DNA from: Litorilinea aerophila
GTDB taxonomy: Bacteria > Chloroflexota > Anaerolineae > Caldilineales > Caldilineaceae
Assembly: GCA_945905745.1 (NCBI GenBank)
Contig: CAMDQF010000007.1
Coordinates: forward strand, 1 to 47,900
DNA: 47,900 bases
Direction: 5' to 3'
Part shown: positions 15,796-24,745 of the stretch, in pieces
Layout of the letters: each line of letters opens with the position of its first letter
Numbering within the stretch: position 1 is the stretch's first letter
Notes under the pieces: model-generated
The model's database searches: none
Told to the model about the DNA's origin: nothing
What the model saw: only the letters and a program-made list of their open reading frames with translations
Made by a program: the position numbers and the translations under genes

Positions 15796-16908
15796 ATGTT
15801 GCACATCAATCGTCTTTTTACCGTTTTGCTGCTGGTGGCGCTGCTCCTCAGCGCGTGCCAGCCGATGCCCCTGCCATCATCTGCGCCGCCGACGGCGACA
15901 CCTATCCCAGCGACCGCTACCCCGCTGCCTCCCACGCGTGCCCACCGACAAGTCGATCACATGGTGAGCAAAGCACTGGAGGGCAATCTGCTGAACGATC
16001 CAACGACGCGACAATTCTATGTGTTGCTGCCGCCCAACTACTACTACAGCGAAAAACGCTACCCGGTGGTTTACGTTCTCCCCTGGGGCACCGGCTACGC
16101 TGGAGCCGGCTTCGACGGATTTGAGTTAGATATCAGTTCATTCTTGAAAGATCAACCTGGCAAGGAAATGATCTTCGTTTCTCCAGATGCTGGCAATGCG
16201 CTGGGTGCCAGCCTGTTCAGAAGTTCTATGACGATTGGCGATTACGAGACGTACATCACCCAAGAATTGGTCGACTACGTGGACAGCCATTACCGAACAC
16301 TGGCCTACCGGGAGAACCGGGGCATTGCCGGCTGTTCCAATGGCGGTGATGGCGCAATGCATCTGGCGCTCAAGTACCCGGACGTCTACAGTGTAGCGGC
16401 TCCTGTGGGTGGCACATATATTGAGACACCAGAGCAGAATCCGTTGCTCCTCAAAGAATTCGAGAGGATCGAAACCCTGCCAGAGGTACCCGTTGGGGTC
16501 AGTCGAATGAACGAGACATTTCCATTGACTGCCTGGTATATCCAGTTGGCCGCGGGGGTAGCGCCCAATCAGGACAGTTCGCCTCTCTACCTGGACATGC
16601 CCTTCCGAATCGTTGACGGCAAGGTCGAGATCGTGCCGGAGGTTTCCACCAAGATTACGGACTCCGACGCTGCTCATCTGGCAGAGCAGTATCTGCAGCA
16701 GCCACAACGCCTGAATGGTCTCCTCATCCAGCACGCTTTGAAGGACATATACGCCCCTACCGAACTCGTCCGTGGGTTTGACGCCCTGCTCACAAAGCTG
16801 GGTATTGAACACCAATACGTTGAGGAAGACACCTACCACTGCTCTCAGGACTGGGAGATGGCTACCTTGCAGTTTATGGCTGAACACTTGCTATTCGAGG
16901 AACCATAG
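15796..16908 (+). CDS. Lipoprotein esterase (esterase D/Fes-like)
   Basis: 370 residues with a lipoprotein signal ending LLLSACQ, followed by a Pro/Thr-rich linker. The catalytic domain starts near residue 60 (FYVLLPPNYYYSEKRYPVVY), as in the putative esterase family related to enterochelin esterase and esterase D. The nucleophile elbow is GCSNGG with S181; a C-terminal His lies in EEDTYHCSQDWE. ATG 15796 has AGAGAG upstream; a TTG at 15790 is unlikely. It stands between two lipoprotein hydrolases but belongs to a different hydrolase branch. Substrate unknown, probably an extracytoplasmic ester. Confidence 0.82.
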   Translation: MLHINRLFTVLLLVALLLSACQPMPLPSSAPPTATPIPATATPLPPTRAHRQVDHMVSKALEGNLLNDPTTRQFYVLLPPNYYYSEKRYPVVYVLPWGTGYAGAGFDGFELDISSFLKDQPGKEMIFVSPDAGNALGASLFRSSMTIGDYETYITQELVDYVDSHYRTLAYRENRGIAGCSNGGDGAMHLALKYPDVYSVAAPVGGTYIETPEQNPLLLKEFERIETLPEVPVGVSRMNETFPLTAWYIQLAAGVAPNQDSSPLYLDMPFRIVDGKVEIVPEVSTKITDSDAAHLAEQYLQQPQRLNGLLIQHALKDIYAPTELVRGFDALLTKLGIEHQYVEEDTYHCSQDWEMATLQFMAEHLLFEEP

Positions 16909-16971
16909 GTCATATCATTTGTTCATCCGAGTACGAAGCACGATCCAAAACAACCCAAAGGAGGATGGTCC

Positions 16972-19900
16972 ATGAAACGCATCAATCGTCTATTTCACAT
17001 TGTTTGTCTGGTAGCCCTGATCCTCAGCGCGTGCCAGCTCATCCAGCCGCGGGTAGTGCAGAGCGCGCCCGCTGTTCCTGCGCTCGTGCAGACAATGCCC
17101 GCCGCCCCCGATGCGCAACCCAACAGAGCGCGCGGCGACGCGCCGCCCTACGCCGTACACGGGCTGTATGCGGTGGGTGTGGGCAACTTCGAGATTGAGG
17201 CAACCGCGGAAGACGAACGCCCGCTCACGGTTACCGTCTGGTATCCGGCGCTGAATCCGCAGGGAGCGGAAGAGTCGGTTACCTACGAAATGGGTTTCCC
17301 TGCCGGCGAAACCCCCAATGTTTCCATCTTCGGCCATGCCATCGAGAATGCAGCGCCAGCGGTTGACGGTGCCCCCTATCCACTGATCGTGCATACCCAC
17401 GGCCACTGGTCATTCCGCCAGGAGAGTGCGTATCTCGACGAGCACCTGGCCTCCATGGGCTTCATCGTCATCTCGGCTGATCACGAAGACAACTGGAGTA
17501 CACTCTTCGGCCCCAAAGCGTGGCAGAGTGAATTCCGTCGTCCCAACGAAGTCACACGCGAGATCGACTATGCCGAAAAGCTGGGTGCTGACGGCGGGCC
17601 GCTGGCTGGGATAGTCGACACCGGGCGTGTTGGCGTCTTCGGCTGGTCGTATGGCGGAGAGACAGCTCTCGTGGCCGGTGGCGCACGCTTGGACCTGGGG
17701 AAACTGCGCGCCTGGTGTGAGGAAAACGCGGTCGATGGCGAATTCCCGGATACGGATTGTGTTGACATTCTCGACCACGAGGCAGAGTTGGCGGCCCTGG
17801 CCGGACTCGATGAGACACCCCAGGAGCTGTGGCCGGATTGGAGCGATGAACGCGTTGACGCAGTGATCGGGCTGGCACCGTGGGTTGGCTCATTGAGCGA
17901 AGCGTCGCTGCAAACGCTCAAAGTACCCACGCTGTTGATGATTGGGTCGAGCGACACGGCTGCGGGACCAATCTACCGGCCATTTCAGCCCTATCAAAAG
18001 ATCGCGGCAGAGCGCAAAGCGGAGGTCGTCTTTGAAAATGCCGAACACCTCCTCTTCTTCTCCGCCTGCAAAGATGTGCCAGAGGTCGTTGACTTGGGTC
18101 TTGAGGTGTTCTGCACCGACCCTGTCTGGGACATGGAGCGCGGCCACGATCTGATCAACCACTTCGCCACCGCCTTCTTGCTGGCCGAGTTGAAGGATGA
18201 CACGGACGCAGCCACTGCCCTGGCACCAGAAAATGTGGCGTTCACGGGCGTCCAGTACCAGGAGACGGGGTACAGCGAGGTACCGGAAATTGACCCTGCG
18301 GCCGAGCCACAACTGCAAGGGCTACGTCCTGACGCACCGGAGTTTGCCATCCACGGTCCGTTCGCGGTCGGCTACAAGCCTCTGGTTATCGGTGAAGGAA
18401 CTGACCACCCGCTTGATGCCAGCATCTGGTATCCGGCGCTCAATCCCAACGGAGCGAAGGAGAAAATCACCTACAACATCAACACAAAGATTCCCGTTGA
18501 GGGGATGCCGGTCACTGCGCATGTCTACGGACATGCCCTGCTGGATGCAGAAATCGACCCTTCGGCCGCGCCCTACCCACTGGTGATTTACTCGCATGGC
18601 TTCGCCGCCAATGCAGCATGGGTCAGCACACTGCTGGAACACTACGCCTCCTACGGCTTCATTGTTCTGGCGCCCGAACACACCGAACAATTTGACTTCG
18701 ATTGGAGCGAGATACCAAATGCATCCATTGACCGGCCTAACGACATCAAACAGACGCTGGACTATGCCGAGGAGATGAACGCACCAGACGGAGCGCTGGC
18801 TGGGCTGATCGATATGGGTAATATCGCCGTCGTCGGCCATTCCTACGGTGGATATACGGCGTTGGCGATGGCGGGTGCGCAGTACGATATGGACGCCTTC
18901 AATGCCCGCTGTGCCGCGCTTGCCCCGGATGATCCGGAGACGTTCCTCTGCGCACCGATTGTAGCACAGGAAGCGGAGATGGCTGCCCGCGCCGGGCTGG
19001 ATCCCATGCCGGAAGGGTTGTGGCCGTCGTTTGGCGATCCCCGCGTGACAGCGATTGTCCCGATGGCGGGCGACTCGTACCTGTTCGACCAGGCGGGCCT
19101 GTCCAAAGTTACTATCCCGATGATGGCGATCGGGGGCACCGCGGACACGGGTACACCCTACGCATGGGGCAGCCGACCGGCGTATGATTACGCTTCCAGC
19201 GCCCGCAAGACGCTGGTGACCTTTGAGGGCGGCGAACACTTCATCATGGCCTCGTGTGAATCCATGCCCTGGTGGTCCGAAACGCCCTTCTACGGGTGGG
19301 TATGTTTCGATCCCGTCTGGGACAAGGATCGATCAATCGATCTAGTCAATCACTTCACCACCGCCTTCCTGCTGGCCGAACTGAAGGGTGATAACGAAGC
19401 GGCCACGGCGCTGGAAGCGGAGAATGTGAACTTCCCCGGCATCCAGTACGAGACGACAGGCTATGCGTCGCAATCTGGGCTGGACGATGCCACTATCGCC
19501 AAGATCGAGGCACTGGTCGAGGAGACGATGACGGCAGGCCTAGTGCCTGGAGCCGCTGTGGGGATTGTAAAGGATGGCAAGCTGGTCTACAGCAATGGAT
19601 TCGGCGTGACTGCACGGGGCAGCACGGATCCGGTGACCCCAGAGTCGGTCTTCCTCATGGCGTCGGTTGCCAAGTCGGTTGTCGGTATGGCCATCATGCA
19701 GTTGGTTGAGGATGGCAAGATCGAGCTGGACGCGCCGGTAACGAAGTATTTGCCTTACTTCACCCTGCAAGACCCCGAAGCCAAAGAAATAACCATCCGC
19801 CAGTTGCTCTCTCACACTTCTGGCATGTCAGACTATGGCGACTGGATGGCGGACCTCGTGGACAAGAACAAACGAACGGATGACGGTGTTCTGGAAGACT

Positions 19901-20568
19901 ATGTCCGCAGCTTCGGCGATGAATCCCTGGTCTCTTTGCCCGGCGAGGAGTGGAACTACAGCAACTCTGGCTTTGACGTCTTGGGTGATGTGATCGCCAA
20001 AGTATCTGGCCAAAGCTTTGAAGCCTATGTACAAGACCATATCCTAACACCACTGGGTATGGCAGATTCCACATACTTGTTCAGTGATGTGGCCCCCGCA
20101 AAGCTGGTCGCACCGCATCTGTACAATGAGAATGGTGCCAAGGAGCAGGAATTCTACCCGTATATTCGTAAGCATGGACCCTCCGCCACACTCTTCTCCA
20201 ACGTGAATGATATGGCAGCGTTTACGATTGCAGCGATGAATCACGGCGAGTTGGATGGAACGCGGGTGCTGCCGGCTTCAGCATACGACGAGATGTGGGC
20301 AGCGCAAGCGACAACCGGGCGATGGACAGAACACCTCGGCCCACAGTTTACCAACTACGGACTGGGCTGGTGGGTTGGGGATCTCAATGGACACCTTACC
20401 ATCGGCAACTATGGCCTCGTATCTGGATTCCAGTCCCATCTGGGGATATTCCCAGACGAAGGCTTTGCTGTGATTGTAATGCTCAACATTTTCGACCCCG
20501 AGATAGGTGATTTATATGCGAACCACATCGGAAACGGTATGGCGGAAGTGCTGTTGGACTCCAAATAG
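16972..20568 (+). CDS. Lipoprotein with two alpha/beta-hydrolase domains and a C-terminal beta-lactamase-type serine hydrolase
   Basis: 1198 residues behind AAAGGAGG. The signal ends LILSACQ (lipidated Cys). Domain 1 (about 55-430) has nucleophile S226 in GWSYGG. Domain 2 (about 450-830) has S624 in GHSYGG. Both open with a PDAP..Y/F..G..AVG segment and VWYPALNP or IWYPALNP, so they arose by duplication. The C-terminal domain (about 850-1198) is a class C beta-lactamase/esterase fold with S898-V-A-K901, Y996-S-N and SHTSGMSDYG. The usual KTG-like strand reads GLVSGFQS, so activity on beta-lactams is doubtful and an esterase or D-peptidase role is more likely. All three catalytic serines are present. 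It would be a cell-surface multi-hydrolase. Confidence 0.85.
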   Translation: MKRINRLFHIVCLVALILSACQLIQPRVVQSAPAVPALVQTMPAAPDAQPNRARGDAPPYAVHGLYAVGVGNFEIEATAEDERPLTVTVWYPALNPQGAEESVTYEMGFPAGETPNVSIFGHAIENAAPAVDGAPYPLIVHTHGHWSFRQESAYLDEHLASMGFIVISADHEDNWSTLFGPKAWQSEFRRPNEVTREIDYAEKLGADGGPLAGIVDTGRVGVFGWSYGGETALVAGGARLDLGKLRAWCEENAVDGEFPDTDCVDILDHEAELAALAGLDETPQELWPDWSDERVDAVIGLAPWVGSLSEASLQTLKVPTLLMIGSSDTAAGPIYRPFQPYQKIAAERKAEVVFENAEHLLFFSACKDVPEVVDLGLEVFCTDPVWDMERGHDLINHFATAFLLAELKDDTDAATALAPENVAFTGVQYQETGYSEVPEIDPAAEPQLQGLRPDAPEFAIHGPFAVGYKPLVIGEGTDHPLDASIWYPALNPNGAKEKITYNINTKIPVEGMPVTAHVYGHALLDAEIDPSAAPYPLVIYSHGFAANAAWVSTLLEHYASYGFIVLAPEHTEQFDFDWSEIPNASIDRPNDIKQTLDYAEEMNAPDGALAGLIDMGNIAVVGHSYGGYTALAMAGAQYDMDAFNARCAALAPDDPETFLCAPIVAQEAEMAARAGLDPMPEGLWPSFGDPRVTAIVPMAGDSYLFDQAGLSKVTIPMMAIGGTADTGTPYAWGSRPAYDYASSARKTLVTFEGGEHFIMASCESMPWWSETPFYGWVCFDPVWDKDRSIDLVNHFTTAFLLAELKGDNEAATALEAENVNFPGIQYETTGYASQSGLDDATIAKIEALVEETMTAGLVPGAAVGIVKDGKLVYSNGFGVTARGSTDPVTPESVFLMASVAKSVVGMAIMQLVEDGKIELDAPVTKYLPYFTLQDPEAKEITIRQLLSHTSGMSDYGDWMADLVDKNKRTDDGVLEDYVRSFGDESLVSLPGEEWNYSNSGFDVLGDVIAKVSGQSFEAYVQDHILTPLGMADSTYLFSDVAPAKLVAPHLYNENGAKEQEFYPYIRKHGPSATLFSNVNDMAAFTIAAMNHGELDGTRVLPASAYDEMWAAQATTGRWTEHLGPQFTNYGLGWWVGDLNGHLTIGNYGLVSGFQSHLGIFPDEGFAVIVMLNIFDPEIGDLYANHIGNGMAEVLLDSK

Positions 20569-20614
20569 GCGGCTACCAAGATAGAGATGTCGCTGGCAAG
20601 AATACCCACGAACG

Positions 20615-20648
20615 CCGCATCTCGCATCTTGCCTAATGCGAGATGCGG
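20615..20648. terminator. Perfect 12-bp hairpin after the tri-hydrolase gene
   Basis: CCGCATCTCGCA (20615-20626) pairs with TGCGAGATGCGG (20637-20648), loop 10 nt. It lies 47 bp after the stop and has no T-run. The remaining gap to 20878 shows only a possible 13-bp palindrome at 20794-20806 (GCGTTGCAAACGC), which could be an operator for the ABC genes; that is a weak guess. Confidence 0.5.
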
Positions 20649-20878
20649 TATAGTATGGATCGGAGCCAGTAGCCATCTTGTAGGCAACGCCTTGCCATGC
20701 CGGGTGCGTTGTCCACACACAGCAGCAGAATACAGCAGGTGCGGAATTTTCCATTCCTGACGCTGTGCGCTACACTATGTTAGAGAAGTATTGGCGTTGC
20801 AAACGCACCATCTTCGGTGAAGCAAAGTCAAGTACACTGTAACGTAGTTAATTATCAATGTTCAAAGGAGAAAATTCA

Positions 20879-22336
20879 ATGATGAACCATCCAATGAGTC
20901 GCCGCAGATTCCTGTCGGTAACCGCTGGCATAGGCGCGGCCTCGCTGTTGGCCGCCTGCGCGCCAGCCAGCCCGGCAGCCGCACCTGCGGCAGCCACGGC
21001 TGCACCGGTCGCCGAAGCCGCCGCAGCCGCAGCGCCCGCTGCCCCAGCCGGTCTCTCGTTTGAGATCGCCGCCGACGCCATCAACCCGTTGGCGATGGCA
21101 GAACCCGTCGCAGCCGAAGGCGTCTTCTTCTCCGGCGGTTTCGGCCACGATTACATCCAGTACGCGGCCGATCTCTTTGCCAAAGTACACCCCGGCAGCA
21201 CAATGAGTGTTGAACCGATCCAGGGCGTAGGCGAAAAGCTGCGCCCGCGCTTTGTCGGCGGCAACCCGCCCGATGTGATTGACAACAGCGGCGCTGGCAA
21301 TTTGGATTTTGGCGCCCTGGTTTCCGAAGGCCAATTGCTCGAGCTTACCCCATTGATGGAAGCCATGTCACTGGATACCCCCGGCAAGAAGGTTAAAGAC
21401 ACCCTTTTCCCCGGCTCGCAGGATGGCGGCATGATTGATGGCAAGCTCTATGCGCTGAACATCGCCTATTCCGTCGCTGGCATCTGGTACAGCAGCACCC
21501 TCTTCCAGGACAAGGGCTGGACCTATCCCAAGACCTGGGACGAAATGCTGGCGCTCTGCGAAACAATCAAGACAGCCGGCATCGCGCCGTGGACCTACCA
21601 GGGCAAGTATCCCTCGTACATGGAATTTGGCCTGTTGCAGGGCCTGATCGCCAAAAAGGGCGGCATCCAGCCCATGATCGACATCGACAACCTGGTGGAC
21701 GGTGCCTGGTCCAACGCAGCTGTGCTCGATTCTGTCAAAGAGATGTACCAGCTGGCCGAGAATGGCTACATTATGGAAGGCACAGAGGGTCTGAATCACA
21801 CCGAGTCCCAGGCCGAATGGCTCAAGGGCAAGGCTGCCTTTATCCCGTGCGGCATCTGGCTGGAAAACGAGATGAAGGGGTCCATCCCCGACAATTTCAA
21901 TATGGTTGTCGATCAGTCGCCGGGTGAAGGCAATGCCTGTCTGGCCGAAGGCGGCGAGCCATTCGTCGTCCCCTCCAAGGCCAAGAACACCGTGGCCGGT
22001 ATGGAGCTTCTGCGCTGCCTGATCTCCAAGGACAGCGCTAAGAACTTCGCCGTCAACGTCAGTGCTATGATGCCCGTTTTTGGCGGCACCGAAGGCGTCA
22101 CCATCAGCACGGGTATGCAGTCTGCCGTGGCGATGGCCGAAGCCTGCGTCGGCAATGTCTTCCCCTTTATGCGCTACGGTAGTTGGTACAGCGACCTGAG
22201 CAAAGAAGTCAGCGCCCAGATCGGTGAGCTGCTCACCAAGCGGATCACGCCCGATGAATTCGCCGAAAAAGCCCAGGCCATGGCCGACAAAGTGAAGGCT
22301 GATCCCGATGTGACGAAGTTTACGCGCGCCTCATAA
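20879..22336 (+). CDS. ABC sugar transporter, substrate-binding lipoprotein
   Basis: 485 residues. The N-terminus MSRRRFLSVTAGIGAASLLAACA combines a twin-arginine motif with a lipobox, so the protein is probably Tat-exported and lipid-anchored. An Ala/Pro-rich linker (about 30-65) precedes a family 1 extracellular solute-binding fold, with typical YPKTWDEMLALCE and KGKAAFIPCGIWL segments. The ATG at 20879 has AAAGGAG 8 bp upstream; the one at 20858 has none. It is the first gene of an importer set with two permeases at 22483 and 23531. The sugar cannot be read from sequence. Confidence 0.92.
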   Translation: MMNHPMSRRRFLSVTAGIGAASLLAACAPASPAAAPAAATAAPVAEAAAAAAPAAPAGLSFEIAADAINPLAMAEPVAAEGVFFSGGFGHDYIQYAADLFAKVHPGSTMSVEPIQGVGEKLRPRFVGGNPPDVIDNSGAGNLDFGALVSEGQLLELTPLMEAMSLDTPGKKVKDTLFPGSQDGGMIDGKLYALNIAYSVAGIWYSSTLFQDKGWTYPKTWDEMLALCETIKTAGIAPWTYQGKYPSYMEFGLLQGLIAKKGGIQPMIDIDNLVDGAWSNAAVLDSVKEMYQLAENGYIMEGTEGLNHTESQAEWLKGKAAFIPCGIWLENEMKGSIPDNFNMVVDQSPGEGNACLAEGGEPFVVPSKAKNTVAGMELLRCLISKDSAKNFAVNVSAMMPVFGGTEGVTISTGMQSAVAMAEACVGNVFPFMRYGSWYSDLSKEVSAQIGELLTKRITPDEFAEKAQAMADKVKADPDVTKFTRAS

Positions 22337-22370
22337 GCTGACGCAGCCGTAAACCCGATTGGGTAGTGAA

Positions 22371-22427
22371 AAAGGTGATGCGTGAAATGTGAAAAAGGAC
22401 TTCTTTCACGTCTCACGCATCACCTTT
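22371..22427. repeat. Hairpin between binding-protein and permease genes
   Basis: Outer arms 22371-22385/22413-22427 (15 bp, perfect) and inner arms 22389-22394/22404-22409 form a long stem. Its place after the first gene of an importer operon fits the usual role of such stems in raising binding-protein mRNA over permease mRNA (inference). Confidence 0.6.
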
Positions 22428-22482
22428 CCGGTGGAAGAACCGGGAGAGCTATCGCCTCATCCGAAGGGCAAGGAGAGATGGT

Positions 22483-23391
22483 ATGAATAAAAATAAGTAT
22501 ACTGTGATTATTCCGTTCCTTGCGCCCGCCATTATCCTCTATCTGGTCTTTGTGATCTACCCCTATGGCCGTTCGATGTACAACTCGCTCACGAGTTGGA
22601 AGGGCGTCAGCGCCAATCAACCATTTGTTGGCCTGCAAAACTACGTGCGCATGATCAACGATGAGTTTTTCTGGAGTGCTTTGCTGCACAACTTACAATA
22701 CCTGGTCTTCCTGCCCCTTGTACTCATCACATTGAGTCTCTTTCTGGCCTTTATGATCAGCCAGGGGATTCACTTTGCCAAAGTCTTTCGGGTCACCTTT
22801 TTCTTTCCCCAGGTAATTTCAATTATCTCGATTGGCGTGTTGTGGAGTTACATCTACCACCCTACCATCGGTATCATTACCTCGCTTATGCAGGGCCTGC
22901 AACTGGAATGGTTTTTTCAACTTTTCGGCTTTGAAGGCATCCCCGTCTGGATCGGCGACCCGCGCACGGTGCGCCCGGCGATTGCGGGCGTCGTGGTCTG
23001 GCAGGCGGCCGGTTTTTATATGGTACTCTTCCTGGCAGCGATGGAGGCCATCCCCCAGACCTACTACGAAGCGGCCACGATTGACGGGGCCACCCGTTGG
23101 CAACAGTTCTGGAATATCACCCTGCCCCTGCTCTGGGACACGATGCAAACGGCGATTATCTTCGCCGGTCTGGGTGCCTTTGATATGTTTGCCATTACGC
23201 GGGTGATGGTCGTCAGTGGTTCGTCCACTGGTCGCCCGGCGGATGTACTCTCCACCTATTTGTACGAGCAAGCCTTTGACGCCAGCCGCTTTGGCTATGC
23301 GACAGCGATTGCCGTCGCACTGTTCCTCATCGTACTCACACTTTCCCTCCTGACCATGCGTCTTACGCGACGCGAATCGGTGGAGTATTAG
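22483..23391 (+). CDS. ABC sugar transporter permease (MalF/UgpA type)
   Basis: 302 residues with about six membrane helices starting at VIIPFLAPAIILYLVFVIYP. The cytoplasmic coupling loop reads YYEAATIDGATRWQQFWNITLPLL, the EAA motif of this family that docks to the ATPase. AAGGAGAGATGGT precedes the ATG. It works with the permease at 23531 and the binding protein at 20879. Confidence 0.93.
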   Translation: MNKNKYTVIIPFLAPAIILYLVFVIYPYGRSMYNSLTSWKGVSANQPFVGLQNYVRMINDEFFWSALLHNLQYLVFLPLVLITLSLFLAFMISQGIHFAKVFRVTFFFPQVISIISIGVLWSYIYHPTIGIITSLMQGLQLEWFFQLFGFEGIPVWIGDPRTVRPAIAGVVVWQAAGFYMVLFLAAMEAIPQTYYEAATIDGATRWQQFWNITLPLLWDTMQTAIIFAGLGAFDMFAITRVMVVSGSSTGRPADVLSTYLYEQAFDASRFGYATAIAVALFLIVLTLSLLTMRLTRRESVEY

Positions 23392-23530
23392 CACAAACAG
23401 GGGTGGAAATAGGGAGCGCAGACGGCAGACGGCAGACGACGGACGGCGAACCTCAACCCAGTCCCCTGTCCCCACTCCCCAGCCGCCATTCTTCCAACAG
23501 ATCTCCGCATAGCTGCAAACGAGGGATGCC

Positions 23531-24385
23531 ATGAATCAACAAGCAACGAAAAAAATTTCGGAACGAGTGATCAATTTTTTCATTTACCTGTTTCTGGGTT
23601 TCTGGTCGGTGATGGTCGTATTCCCCATGTTGTGGGTGATCGCCAGCTCATTCAAGACCGACCAGGAGATATTTTTCAGCCCCTGGCAGTTGCCCGCCCA
23701 ATGGGCCTTTGACAATTTTGTGCGCGCCTGGAGCAAGGCGAACATCGGACTCTATTTGTTCAACAGCCTCTTTGTCATTTTGCCGTCCATCTTCTTCACG
23801 CTGCTCTTTGCGTCTATGGCCGGCTATGTATTGGCGCGCTTCAGCTTTCCCGGCAATCGCTTTATCTTCTTCTCCTTTTTGGGCGGGATGCTCTTCCCGG
23901 TGATGCTGGCCCTGGTGCCCCTCTTCTTCCTGCTCCAATCGTTCAAGATCATAGATACCCGTTTTGGGTTGATCCTCGTCTACATTGCCTACTCGCTGCC
24001 CTTCACCGTCTTTTTTATGACCGGCTTCTTCAAGACGCTGCCCACCGAAGTGTTGGAAGCGGCGACGATGGACGGTGCCAACAATCTCCAACTCTTCTTC
24101 CTGATCGTCATCCCCCTGGCGCAAAACGGTCTGGTCAGTATGGGCATCTTCAACTTTCTGGGGATGTGGAATCAATATATCCTGCCGCTGGTGTTGCTCA
24201 CCTCCGCCAGCAAGTATGTGCTTTCCCAGGGGCTTGCCTTCCTCGCCCACCAACAGCGCTACCAGAGCGATTGGAGCGGCCTCTTCGCGGCCATTGTAAT
24301 CGTCATGCTGCCCACGCTGATTGTCTACGTGATCTTCCAGAGCCAGATTCAGCGCGGCCTGACTGTGGGCGCGCTGAAAGGCTGA
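23531..24385 (+). CDS. ABC sugar transporter permease (MalG/UgpE type)
   Basis: 284 residues, about six membrane helices. The coupling loop is EVLEAATMDGANNLQLFFLIVIPL. GAGGGATGCC precedes the ATG. The 139-bp gap before it contains a purine-rich repeat and GGGGACTGGGG-family complement (23459-23483). No ATP-binding subunit gene occurs here, so a shared MsmX/MalK-like ATPase elsewhere must power the importer. Confidence 0.93.
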   Translation: MNQQATKKISERVINFFIYLFLGFWSVMVVFPMLWVIASSFKTDQEIFFSPWQLPAQWAFDNFVRAWSKANIGLYLFNSLFVILPSIFFTLLFASMAGYVLARFSFPGNRFIFFSFLGGMLFPVMLALVPLFFLLQSFKIIDTRFGLILVYIAYSLPFTVFFMTGFFKTLPTEVLEAATMDGANNLQLFFLIVIPLAQNGLVSMGIFNFLGMWNQYILPLVLLTSASKYVLSQGLAFLAHQQRYQSDWSGLFAAIVIVMLPTLIVYVIFQSQIQRGLTVGALKG

Positions 24386-24395
24386 GCGGTGACGC

Positions 24396-24417
24396 TGACT
24401 GTCAGTCAAATTTTTTT
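24396..24417 (+). terminator. Possible intrinsic terminator after the ABC operon
   Basis: A short stem TGACT/AGTCA (24396-24400/24404-24408) is followed by AAATTTTTTT. The T-run supports termination but the stem is weak. Confidence 0.4.
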
Positions 24418-24475
24418 GTGGATTACAGTCAATACCTTCGCCAAATTGGATTACGATGGTGCTTTGTCTGTCAGG

Positions 24476-24503
24476 GGTGTATACCCCGAACGGGGTATAC
24501 ACC
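24476..24503. repeat. Perfect 12-bp hairpin
   Basis: GGTGTATACCCC and GGGGTATACACC (24476-24487/24492-24503) enclose a GAAC tetraloop. Confidence 0.6.
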
Positions 24504-24529
24504 AAACTATCCTGTGCGAATAAAAATCC

Positions 24530-24635
24530 GCAGTACCGCAAAAGTCGCTACAAATACTCCTGAGAACCCTGGTCACCAACAAGTCGGTCCGCTTCTAGTA
24601 GATATCCTGGTCAATAGCGACTTTTGCGGTACTGC
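24530..24635. mobile_element. 106-bp MITE-like element with perfect 21-bp terminal inverted repeats
   Basis: The arms 24530-24550 and 24615-24635 are exact inverted copies (starting GCAGTACCGCAAAAG and ending CTTTTGCGGTACTGC). The 64-bp interior has no ORF. AAAAATCC lies just before the left arm and AAAAATCCC just after the right arm, which may be a target duplication. The rest of 24386-24745 holds the hairpins listed beside it. Confidence 0.5.
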
Positions 24636-24745
24636 AAAAATCCCTTCTGGGATTTCCATACCGAATTTTAATCCGCCAACCGCCTACTATGGGTCAGTCT
24701 GTCCCTCTGATAGGCTATCTCAGCTTTGGCTAAGGTATTGTTAAG

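Noticed and set aside
20794..20806. GCGTTGCAAACGC palindrome as a LacI-type operator
   Set aside because: Short arms of 5 bp and no regulator gene nearby; mentioned only as a weak possibility.
24166..24744. 192-codon plus-strand frame running through the TIR element
   Set aside because: It begins out of frame within the permease gene and crosses hairpins and inverted repeats; no family features.
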